Translations under genes and position numbers: made by a program
Assembly (NCBI GenBank): GCA_045133615.1
Contig: JBGUUQ010000131.1
Span: 1 to 36,271, forward strand
Direction of reading: 5' to 3'
From: M3 sp045133615
GTDB lineage: Bacteria; Bacteroidota; Bacteroidia; Bacteroidales; Muribaculaceae
Length of the DNA: 36,271 nt
The notes under the pieces: model-generated
Told to the model about the DNA's origin: nothing
The model's input: the letters and a program-made list of their open reading frames with translations, nothing else
The model's database searches: none
Shown: positions 22,541-30,130 of the stretch, one piece after another
Position numbering within the stretch: position 1 is the first letter of the stretch
Layout: every line of letters begins with the position of its first letter

Positions 22541-24037
22541 ATGAGCAACAGATTATTTATTTTCGATACTACGTTGCGCGACGGCGAGCAAGTGCCGGGT
22601 TGCCAACTCAATACGGTAGAGAAAATCGAAGTGGCCAAGGCTCTCGAAGAACTTGGCGTCGATGTGATTGAAGCGGGTTTTCCGGTGTCAAGCCCCGGTG
22701 ATTTCAACTCTGTGGTAGAGATTTCTAAAGCTGTGACATGGCCTACGATATGTGCGCTTACTCGTGCTGTCGAAAACGATATCCGAGTAGCTGCCGATGC
22801 GTTGCAATATGCCAAGCATAAGCGTATTCACACCGGTATCGGAACGTCGGATTATCATATTAAATATAAATTCAATTCCAATCGTGAAGATATTCTTGAA
22901 CGTGCTATCGGATGCGTAAGCTATGCAAAGAAATTCGTGGAAGATGTACAGTTCTACGCTGAAGATGCAGGTCGCACCGACAACGAGTATCTTGCTCGCG
23001 TGGTAGAGGCTGTAATCAAGGCAGGAGCGACTGTAATCAACATCCCCGACACGACCGGTTATTGTCTCCCGTCGGAATTTGGCGAGAAGATAAAGTATCT
23101 GATGGAGCATGTCGACGGTATTCACAAGGTGACTATCGCTACTCACTGTCACAATGACTTGGGTATGGCAACCGCCAACACTGTGAGTGGTGTCATCAAC
23201 GGTGCGCGTCAGGCAGAAGTGACCATTAACGGTATCGGAGAACGTGCCGGTAACACTTCGCTTGAAGAGGTAGTAATGACATTCAAGTCTCATAAGGAAT
23301 TGGACATCGTGACCAATATCAATTCCACCAAAATTTCAGGTATCAGCCGCATGGTGTCGAGCTTGATGAATATGCCTGTACAACCCAATAAGGCCATCGT
23401 CGGTCGCAATGCATTTGCTCATTCATCGGGTATCCACCAAGATGGTGTGTTGAAAAATCGCGAAAGCTACGAAATCATCGACCCGAAAGATGTGGGTATC
23501 GATGAAAACTCGATTGTGTTGACAGCTCGCAGCGGTCGTGCCGCCTTGAAGCACCGTCTCCATGTGCTTGGCATCGACCTTGAAAAAGATGCTCTCGATA
23601 AGGCTTACGAAGCCTTCCTTCGTCTTGCCGACCGCAAGAAAGAAATTAATGACGACGATGTACTCATGCTTGCCGGTAAACACAACACCGCCAATCGCCG
23701 CATAAAGCTCGACTATCTCCAAGTGACAAGCGGAGTAGGCGTTCATTCGGTGGCAAGTGTAGGGCTCGATATTGCCGGTGAAAAGTTTGAAGCTTGTGCT
23801 TCGGGCAACGGTCCTGTCGATGCAGCTATCAGTGCAATCAAAAATATCATACGTCGTACAATGGTGGTAAAAGAATTCCTTATCCAAGCCATCAACAAGG
23901 GTAGCAACGATGTGGGTAAGGTGCATATGACAGTGGAATATGATGGAAATCATTTCTACGGATTCTCTGCCAACACAGATATTGTGGCTGCCAGTGCCGA
24001 GGCGTTTATCGACGCGATAAACAAGTTTGTAAGATAA
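22541..24037 (+). CDS. leuA: 2-isopropylmalate synthase
   Basis: First committed enzyme of leucine biosynthesis: condenses acetyl-CoA with 2-oxoisovalerate. The 498-residue protein has the HMG-lyase-like barrel with TLRDGEQVPG at 11-20, metal-binding H202 and H204 in THCHNDLGMA, and GIGERAGNTSLEE, then a C-terminal regulatory domain (about 370-498) that normally binds leucine for feedback control. Length is typical of the long form. It is the first structural gene, 35 bp past the attenuator terminator, so its transcription depends on read-through. A second homologue lies at 26123. Confidence 0.95.
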   Translation: MSNRLFIFDTTLRDGEQVPGCQLNTVEKIEVAKALEELGVDVIEAGFPVSSPGDFNSVVEISKAVTWPTICALTRAVENDIRVAADALQYAKHKRIHTGIGTSDYHIKYKFNSNREDILERAIGCVSYAKKFVEDVQFYAEDAGRTDNEYLARVVEAVIKAGATVINIPDTTGYCLPSEFGEKIKYLMEHVDGIHKVTIATHCHNDLGMATANTVSGVINGARQAEVTINGIGERAGNTSLEEVVMTFKSHKELDIVTNINSTKISGISRMVSSLMNMPVQPNKAIVGRNAFAHSSGIHQDGVLKNRESYEIIDPKDVGIDENSIVLTARSGRAALKHRLHVLGIDLEKDALDKAYEAFLRLADRKKEINDDDVLMLAGKHNTANRRIKLDYLQVTSGVGVHSVASVGLDIAGEKFEACASGNGPVDAAISAIKNIIRRTMVVKEFLIQAINKGSNDVGKVHMTVEYDGNHFYGFSANTDIVAASAEAFIDAINKFVR

Positions 24038-24073
24038 TTTACGGATAATACTCTATAAAAACATTCAAAAGTA

Positions 24074-25468
24074 ATGGCTAATACATTATTTGACAAGATT
24101 TGGGATGCACATGTGGTGAATCTCATCGAGGGAGGTCCCTCACAACTTTATATCGACCGTCATTATTGTCATGAAGTGACCAGTCCGCAGGCATTCGATG
24201 GTCTTCGTCAACGTGGATTGAAAGTGTTCCGTCCGGAGAAGACATTCTGTTCTCCCGACCACAACATTCCGACAATGAATCAAGATAAGCCGATTGCCGA
24301 CCCTATTTCTCGCAATCAGGTGGAAACGTTGACTCGTAATGCGAATGAGTTCGGTGTGACTCTTTATGGATTGGGACATAAGAAAAACGGTATTATCCAT
24401 GTAATCGGTCCGGAAAACGGATTGACTCTCCCCGGCTATACCATTGTGTGCGGCGACAGCCACACTTCTACTCACGGCGCATTCGGCGCTGTGGCATTCG
24501 GTATCGGTACAAGTGAAGTGGAGATGGTACTTGCTTCGCAATGTATCCTCCAACCCAAACCCAAGACCATGCGTATCAATGTCAACGGAAAACTCCGTGA
24601 AGGTGTCACCGCTAAAGATATTGCTCTCTATATCATTGCCAAAATGACCACCGGCGGTGCGACAGGCTATTTCGTGGAATATGCCGGCGACACTATTCGC
24701 AATCTTTCGATGGAGGAGCGTATGACTGTATGTAACCTTTCAATCGAGATGGGTGCACGCGGAGGTATGATTGCTCCCGATGAGACCACATTTGCCTATG
24801 TGAAAGGTCGCGAATTTGCTCCTAAGGGAGAGGAATGGGAAAAAGCATTGGCTTATTGGCGGACTCTAAAAAGCGATGATGATGCTGTGTTTGACAAAGA
24901 AATCAACTTTGACGCAGCCGACATCGACCCTCGTATTACCTACGGAACAAATCCCGGAATGGGCATGGGTATTAATGATGCTATCCCTGCTCCCGATCCT
25001 GAAGATGAAGCTGGAAAGATTTCGTATGCCAAATCGCTTGAATATATGGGATTTGAGGTAGGACAGAAACTTGCCGGACATCCGATTGATTACGTTTTCC
25101 TCGGTAGTTGTACCAATGGCCGAATTGAAGATTTCCGCGCGTTTGCCAACTTTGTGAAAGGAAAGAAAAAGGCTGCTAATGTGACTGCATGGCTTGTTCC
25201 CGGCTCATGGATGGTCAATGACCAGATTAAGGCTGAAGGATTGGATAAAATCCTTAATGATGCAGGATTTGAACTTCGCCAACCCGGTTGCTCTGCATGC
25301 CTTGCGATGAATGAAGACAAGGTGCCGGCAGGTAAATTGGCGGTATCTACCTCTAATCGTAATTTTGAGGGACGTCAAGGTCCCGGTTCGCGCACTATTC
25401 TTGCAGGTCCGCTTGTAGCTGCGGCATCTGCCATTACCGGAGTACTCACTGATCCTCGCACCATCTAA
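24074..25468 (+). CDS. leuC: 3-isopropylmalate dehydratase large subunit
   Basis: With LeuD, converts 2-isopropylmalate to 3-isopropylmalate through a [4Fe-4S] aconitase-like reaction. The 464-residue protein has the cluster cysteines C346 (GSCTNGR), C406 and C409 (GCSACLAMN), and the aconitase blocks VCGDSHTSTHGAFGAVAFGIGTSE and EMGARGGMIAPDE. Length matches the enterobacterial enzyme. It follows leuA by 36 bp and precedes leuD by 15 bp, in one operon. Confidence 0.97.
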   Translation: MANTLFDKIWDAHVVNLIEGGPSQLYIDRHYCHEVTSPQAFDGLRQRGLKVFRPEKTFCSPDHNIPTMNQDKPIADPISRNQVETLTRNANEFGVTLYGLGHKKNGIIHVIGPENGLTLPGYTIVCGDSHTSTHGAFGAVAFGIGTSEVEMVLASQCILQPKPKTMRINVNGKLREGVTAKDIALYIIAKMTTGGATGYFVEYAGDTIRNLSMEERMTVCNLSIEMGARGGMIAPDETTFAYVKGREFAPKGEEWEKALAYWRTLKSDDDAVFDKEINFDAADIDPRITYGTNPGMGMGINDAIPAPDPEDEAGKISYAKSLEYMGFEVGQKLAGHPIDYVFLGSCTNGRIEDFRAFANFVKGKKKAANVTAWLVPGSWMVNDQIKAEGLDKILNDAGFELRQPGCSACLAMNEDKVPAGKLAVSTSNRNFEGRQGPGSRTILAGPLVAAASAITGVLTDPRTI

Positions 25469-25483
25469 AAAATTAAGACAGTC

Positions 25484-26071
25484 ATGAAAGAAAAATTCAG
25501 CACCATAGTTTCCACTTGTATCCCTCTCCCGATGGAGAATGTTGATACCGACCAAATCATTCCCGCTCGTTTCCTCAAGGCCACTTCGCGTGAAGGCTTC
25601 GGCGATAACCTCTTCCGCGACTGGCGCTACGACAAGGAGGGCAATCCGATAAAGGATTTCGTGCTCAACGACCCCACATATTCAGGCTGCATACTTGTGG
25701 CAGGAAAGAATTTCGGTTCGGGTTCAAGTCGCGAGCATGCGGCATGGGCAATTGCCGACTATGGATTTCGCGTAGTGGTGTCGAGCTTTTTTGCCGATAT
25801 TCACAAGAATAACGAGCTTAACAACTTCGTTCTTCCGGTAGTTGTAACCGAAGGTTTCCTTGCAGAACTTTTTGATACGATTGCAGCCAATCCGAAAGCC
25901 GAGGTGAAGGTGGATCTTCCCAACCAAACGATTACCAACCTCGCCATCGGCAAGAGTGAAAGTTTTGAAATAAATCCATACAAGAAGCATTGTCTTGAAA
26001 ACGGTCTCGACGATATCGAATTCCTTCTCTCCAAGAAGAATGATATCGAGGCTTGGGAAGCAAAAAAATAA
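25484..26071 (+). CDS. leuD: 3-isopropylmalate dehydratase small subunit
   Basis: Small subunit of the LeuCD dehydratase, forming the swivelling domain of the active site. The 195-residue protein has the family start (STCIPLPMENVDTDQIIPARFL), the GSGSSREHAAWAI block at 78-90 and the C-terminal NPYKKHCLENGLDDIEFLL. Length and motifs are complete. It follows leuC directly, as in most leu operons; the next gene starts 51 bp later. Confidence 0.97.
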   Translation: MKEKFSTIVSTCIPLPMENVDTDQIIPARFLKATSREGFGDNLFRDWRYDKEGNPIKDFVLNDPTYSGCILVAGKNFGSGSSREHAAWAIADYGFRVVVSSFFADIHKNNELNNFVLPVVVTEGFLAELFDTIAANPKAEVKVDLPNQTITNLAIGKSESFEINPYKKHCLENGLDDIEFLLSKKNDIEAWEAKK

Positions 26072-26122
26072 AAAGACTCTTTGATTTCTACGCATAAATA
26101 AAAGTATTACAAAGGCAGATAT

Positions 26123-27640
26123 ATGTATGTAGAAATAATGGATACCACGCTGCGCGACGGCGAGCAGACTTCTGAGGTGTCGTTTTCGGCATCGGAGAAA
26201 CTCGGTATTGCCCGACTCCTTCTCGAAGAGTTGCATGTGCCTCGTGTGGAGATAGCATCGGCACGAGTGTCGGAAGGCGAGCGCGATACGGTACGCGATG
26301 TGTGCACATGGGCTGCGCGTATGGGGCATATCGACCGTATCGAAGTGCTTGGCTTTCTCGACAACGGTGCATCGGTGGCGTGGATAAAAGGAGTGGGCGC
26401 AAGAGTGATAAATCTCTTGTGTAAAGGCTCCGAAAAGCATTGCGTCTATCAACTCAAGCAAACTCTCGAACAGCATATCGAAAATATCCGTCGAGAGGTG
26501 ATGCTTGCCCGCAAAGAGGGATTGAAAGTGAATCTCTATCTTGAAGACTGGTCAAACGGGATGAAAAATTCGCCTGACTATGTGTTTAAGTTGATGAATG
26601 CAATCAAGGAGTTCCCCATCGAGCGTTTTATGCTTCCCGACACTCTCGGTGTACTTAACCCTTACGACACGCTTGCTTATATGCATCGTATGGTGACACG
26701 TTATCCGGGTCTTCATTTCGACTTTCATGCCCACAATGATTACGACCTCGCTACGGCCAATGTGTTTGCCGCAGTTAAAGGTGGCGCTCGCGGAGTACAC
26801 TGTACGGTAAACGGACTTGGTGAACGTGCCGGAAATGCCACTTTGTCGAGTGTGCTTGCTGTGATTCATGACCAACTCAAAGGCGAAACGGGAGTTGATG
26901 AATCTAAAATCAACAAAGTGAGCCATCTTGTGGAATCCTTTTCCGGAATCCTTGTGCCACCCAATAAGCCGATAATCGGAGAGAGTGTGTTTACGCAATG
27001 TGCCGGAGTGCATGCCGATGGCGACAACAAGAATAATCTGTATTACAACGATTTGTTGCCCGAACGTTTCGGCCGTGAGCGTGAATATGCACTCGGAAAG
27101 ACATCAGGCAAGGCGAATATCAAGAAAAATCTGGAAGCTCTCGGTATAGAATTGTCGGAAGAACATATCCGCAAAGTGACTCAACGTATCATCGAGCTTG
27201 GCGATAAGAAAGAACTTGTCACGCAAGGTGATTTGCCGTTCATTGTGGCCGACGTGATTAAGCATGAAACCTTGCCGAATAAAGTCAGAGTGGTCAATTA
27301 TGCCCTCAATCTTTCGCAAGGACTTCGTCCCACGGCTACGGTGAAACTTGCCATCAACGATGAGGAGTATCAAGAGACGGCAGTCGGCGATGGTCAGTAC
27401 GATGCATTTGTGAAAGCCGTACGACACATCTATCGAGAACGACTACAACGCAAATTCCCGATGTTGACCAATTATGCTGTCAATATTCCTCCCGGCGGAC
27501 ACACCGATGCGCTTGTTCATACCACTATCTCATGGGAATACAATGGGCATACACTCAAGACTCGCGGTCTTGATGCCGACCAAACGGAAGCCGCAATTCA
27601 AGCGACAGTGAAGATGCTCAATATAATCGAAAATTTATAA
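26123..27640 (+). CDS. 2-isopropylmalate/citramalate synthase family enzyme
   Basis: A 505-residue second acyl-transfer enzyme of the LeuA family. Catalytic and metal sites are present: MDTTLRDGEQT at 6-16, H202 and H204 in DFHAHNDYDLATAN, and GLGERAGNATLSS. It has its own C-terminal domain with the pattern SQGLRPTATVKLAI. It differs from the LeuA at 22541 in the substrate pocket region, for example DFHAHND in place of TIATHCHND, so it may use another 2-oxo acid. Citramalate synthase, which starts an alternative isoleucine route from pyruvate and would use the same LeuCD and LeuB, is one option; a second 2-isopropylmalate synthase with different feedback is the other. Sequence alone cannot decide. 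It lies between leuD and leuB in the same operon. Confidence 0.75.
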   Translation: MYVEIMDTTLRDGEQTSEVSFSASEKLGIARLLLEELHVPRVEIASARVSEGERDTVRDVCTWAARMGHIDRIEVLGFLDNGASVAWIKGVGARVINLLCKGSEKHCVYQLKQTLEQHIENIRREVMLARKEGLKVNLYLEDWSNGMKNSPDYVFKLMNAIKEFPIERFMLPDTLGVLNPYDTLAYMHRMVTRYPGLHFDFHAHNDYDLATANVFAAVKGGARGVHCTVNGLGERAGNATLSSVLAVIHDQLKGETGVDESKINKVSHLVESFSGILVPPNKPIIGESVFTQCAGVHADGDNKNNLYYNDLLPERFGREREYALGKTSGKANIKKNLEALGIELSEEHIRKVTQRIIELGDKKELVTQGDLPFIVADVIKHETLPNKVRVVNYALNLSQGLRPTATVKLAINDEEYQETAVGDGQYDAFVKAVRHIYRERLQRKFPMLTNYAVNIPPGGHTDALVHTTISWEYNGHTLKTRGLDADQTEAAIQATVKMLNIIENL

Positions 27641-27669
27641 TCAAAACAAAATCATACTTTCAAAAAATT

Positions 27670-28731
27670 ATGGATTTTAAAATCGCAGTACTTCCCGGCG
27701 ACGGTATCGGTCCCGAGATTTCAAAGCAAGGTGTCGACGTGATGACCGCCGTATGCCAAAAGTTTGGACACAATGTGTCTTATGAATATGCTATTTGCGG
27801 TGCCGATGCTATCGACAAGGTGGGCGATCCGTTCCCGAAGGAAACCTACGAAATTTGCCGTGATGCCGATGCGGTATTGTTTTCGGCAGTAGGAGATCCT
27901 AAATTCGACAATGACCCCACTGCAAAGGTACGTCCTGAGCAAGGTCTTCTTGCAATGCGTAAGCAGCTCGGATTGTTTGCCAACATCCGTCCCGTGGAGA
28001 CATTCAAGTGCTTGATTCATAAATCTCCGCTTCGTGCAGAACTCGTCGAAGGTGCCGATTTCATTTGCATCCGAGAACTGACAGGTGGTATGTATTTCGG
28101 AGAAAAATATCAAGACAATGATCGTGCATACGACACCAATGCATACACTCGTCCCGAAATCGAGCGCATTCTCAAGGTGGGATTTGAGTACGCAATGAAG
28201 CGCAACAAGCATCTTACGGTAGTGGATAAAGCCAACGTTCTTGCTTCGTCGCGCCTTTGGCGTAAAATCGCCCAAGAGATGGCTCCTCAATATCCTGAAG
28301 TAAATACCGACTTCATGTATGTCGATAATGCCGCAATGCGCATGATTCAAGAGCCTCGCTTCTTTGATGTGATGGTTACTGAAAACACATTTGGTGACAT
28401 TCTCACCGACGAGGGTTCGGTAATCTCCGGCTCAATGGGCTTGCTTCCCTCGGCTTCTACCGGTGAAAGCACTCCCGTATTTGAACCTATTCACGGCTCA
28501 TGGCCACAAGCAAAAGGCTTGAATATTGCCAATCCGTTGGCTCAGATTCTTTCAGTGGCAATGCTCTTTGAATATTTCGACCTCAAAGCTGAAGGTCGCC
28601 TTATCCGCGACGCTGTCAATGCTTCTCTCGATGCCAACGTGCGCACTCCTGAAATCCAAGTTGAAGGCGGAGCAAAATATGGTACTAAAGAGGTAGGTGA
28701 ATGGATTGTTCGTTATATTCAAAACGCCTAA
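27670..28731 (+). CDS. leuB: 3-isopropylmalate dehydrogenase
   Basis: Oxidises and decarboxylates 3-isopropylmalate with NAD+ to 2-oxoisocaproate, the leucine precursor. The 353-residue protein has the start LPGDGIGPEIS, the substrate arginines in RKQLGLFANIRPVE and RELTGGMYFGEK, the metal-binding block TENTFGDILTDEGS, and the nucleotide block HGSWPQAKGLNIANP, where Trp-Pro-Gln replaces the usual Ala-Pro-Asp. Length is typical. It is the last gene of the operon and is followed by a terminator. Confidence 0.96.
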   Translation: MDFKIAVLPGDGIGPEISKQGVDVMTAVCQKFGHNVSYEYAICGADAIDKVGDPFPKETYEICRDADAVLFSAVGDPKFDNDPTAKVRPEQGLLAMRKQLGLFANIRPVETFKCLIHKSPLRAELVEGADFICIRELTGGMYFGEKYQDNDRAYDTNAYTRPEIERILKVGFEYAMKRNKHLTVVDKANVLASSRLWRKIAQEMAPQYPEVNTDFMYVDNAAMRMIQEPRFFDVMVTENTFGDILTDEGSVISGSMGLLPSASTGESTPVFEPIHGSWPQAKGLNIANPLAQILSVAMLFEYFDLKAEGRLIRDAVNASLDANVRTPEIQVEGGAKYGTKEVGEWIVRYIQNA

Positions 28732-28779
28732 TTCGCCCCCTTAAATAGAATATCTTTATTTGATATTTAAATCTATATC

Positions 28780-28820
28780 AAGCGACGGTGCCGTTCGGTA
28801 TCGTCGCTTATATTTTATAT
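28780..28820 (+). terminator. Terminator of the leucine operon
   Basis: AAGCGACGGTGCCG (28780-28793) pairs along its whole length with CGGTATCGTCGCTT (28796-28809), including two G-T pairs, followed by ATATTTTATAT. Confidence 0.85.
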
Positions 28821-29208
28821 AAGAACACGAAGAGTGCTATCGTGAGGGGATAGAAAATGGGGGGAGGTGGATATTGAGAGGGTTAGAGGCGAGGTGGAAG
28901 AAAAATTATGTTAAATTATTAAATGCGATTAAACTTTGGCGAAGAAATTTCGTCTGAATGAATAGAAAGTGTAATAAGGATGTAAAAGACATAGAATTTT
29001 TTGTAATAAGCTAACTTTTTTCGTTTACCATAGGTGCTGCTTCTGCTCGTGAAGAGTAGGAGCAGTCTGTTTTTATCGACGTTTAAGTATCTGTGTTACA
29101 AATAGTTAAATTTACGAATGGAATTAAACCTAAACCGATTTTTGCTGTCAATATAGCAAACGACAATAAAAACAACAACAGAAATAATTAACTAAAACAA
29201 AAACGATC
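28821..29208 (+). other. Gene-free stretch with G/A-rich block and hairpin
   Basis: No convincing coding frame is seen here. Bases about 28840-28910 are strongly purine-rich on the plus strand (runs such as GGGGGGAGGTGG). From 29037 there is a terminator-like hairpin, listed separately. The last 60 bases before 29209 are A-rich and could be the leader of the next gene. A near match to a promoter (AAACTTTG, about 28930-28940) is too imperfect to call. Confidence 0.5.
29037..29075 (+). terminator. Terminator-like hairpin in the intergenic region
   Basis: CTGCTTCTGCTC (29037-29048) pairs over 12 bp with GAGTAGGAGCAG (29054-29065), two G-T pairs, loop GTGAA, followed by TCTGTTTTT. It has no annotated gene just before it, so it may end a small RNA or attenuate the 29209 transcript. 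Confidence 0.7.
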
Positions 29209-29781
29209 ATGAAAAAGAAAGTATTAAGTTTGGCTATAATCGCAGCATCTGTTTTCTCAGCAACAGCAATTGCTCAAAATCCTGAAGATTGCAATACTCA
29301 GCAATGTCCTACCGAAGGTTGTGCCCCCGACGGACAACGCGGACCTTGCGGCCCCGGCAGAGAACATCGTGGTCCGAAGATGGATAAGTGTCGCAACCCG
29401 TTTGAAGGTATTAATTTGACCGATGCTCAGAAAGCGAAGCTCGACGAACTTCACAAAAAGAACCAAGAGGTGATGAAGCAAAAGCGTGAAGAACGTCAAA
29501 AGAAGCAAGAGGAAGCTCGCATGAAGCGCGATTCGATAATGAGAGAAGGCAAGCTCAATCAGCTTCGTCAGATTAAAGAAATTCTCACTCCGGAGCAGTA
29601 TGTGACTTATCTTGAAAATATGGTGGTAAATCAGCCTGACGGTCGCGGACATCGCATGGCTCCCGGAAAACCCGGTAAGCCCGGCGACGCAGGAAAGCCC
29701 GGACGCGATGACCGTCGCGGTCACAAGCCTCCCAAAGGGGATAAAAAAGACAAAGACGCAAAGAAAAATGAAGTGAAGTAA
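29209..29781 (+). CDS. Secreted Spy/CpxP-like protein with collagen-like tail
   Basis: A 190-residue exported protein: signal peptide MKKKVLSLAIIAASVFSATAIA, a cysteine-containing acidic region (C28, C33, C38, C47, C61), then a long, highly charged helix (about 68-140) with two LTxxQ motifs, LTDAQ at 70-74 and LTPEQ at 126-130. LTxxQ pairs mark the Spy/CpxP family of periplasmic chaperones and stress sensors. The C-terminal part (150-190) is rich in Gly, Pro and Lys with a short Gly-X-Y run (GKPGKPGDAGKPGRD, 152-166), which is unusual for the family. It is flanked by hairpins on both sides and seems to be its own transcript. Confidence 0.75.
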   Translation: MKKKVLSLAIIAASVFSATAIAQNPEDCNTQQCPTEGCAPDGQRGPCGPGREHRGPKMDKCRNPFEGINLTDAQKAKLDELHKKNQEVMKQKREERQKKQEEARMKRDSIMREGKLNQLRQIKEILTPEQYVTYLENMVVNQPDGRGHRMAPGKPGKPGDAGKPGRDDRRGHKPPKGDKKDKDAKKNEVK

Positions 29782-29837
29782 TTTCTTTCATGTGAATAGA
29801 TAATAAGGTAATAAGGTAATAAAAGGTTGGTAATGAG

Positions 29838-29876
29838 AATCCGAACATGCAGATAAGCGTGTTCGGATTTTTTATT
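29838..29876 (+). terminator. Terminator after the Spy-like gene
   Basis: AATCCGAACA (29838-29847) pairs with TGTTCGGATT (29860-29869), followed by TTTTTATT. A small inner stem is possible in the loop. Confidence 0.88.
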
Positions 29877-29904
29877 GTGTTTTGGAAAAATTATAGTAAC
29901 TTTG
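29875..29904 (+). promoter_or_regulatory. Promoter of the first B12 transcript
   Basis: TTG (29875-29877), 19 nt, TAACTTTG (29897-29904). The predicted start near 29911 falls at the first base pairs of the riboswitch, so the leader is essentially the riboswitch. Confidence 0.65.
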
Positions 29905-29907
29905 CAG

Positions 29908-30086
29908 TCGCATTGGTGTGAGATGCCCGTCCGGGTAAATCGCTTAAAAGGGAATCAGGTGTGAGTCCTGAACTGTCCCGCAGCTGTAAGTTTCATTTAG
30001 CTCACCGATATTCCGCTTGCCACTTTGACCTAATGGTCGAGGGAAGGCTTCGGCAGAGGAAACAAGTCAGAAGACCTGCCATGCGA
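29908..30086 (+). ncRNA. Cobalamin riboswitch 1
   Basis: The B12-sensing aptamer is recognised by its conserved pieces: the region GGGAATCAGGTG followed by AGTCCTGAACTGTCCCGCAGCTGTAA, the GGCTTCGGCAGAGGAAAC region, and the B12 box AGTCAGAAGACCTGCC (30065-30080). The closing stem TCGCAT/ATGCGA (29908-29913 with 30081-30086) fixes the ends. Only 44 nt separate it from the btuB start and no T run follows, so control is probably at translation. High cobalamin should switch off btuB. Confidence 0.93.
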
Positions 30087-30130
30087 TGAAATTTTCAATA
30101 GCTTGCGAGGTATGAGTTTTGAAAAGTAGA

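Noticed and set aside
29800..29830. Tandem repeat of GTAATAAG
   Set aside because: Only two to three short imperfect copies in A/T-rich DNA; no sign of function.
30119..30130. TTG start for btuB
   Set aside because: Adds only four residues; ATG 30131 opens a normal signal peptide. Not excluded.
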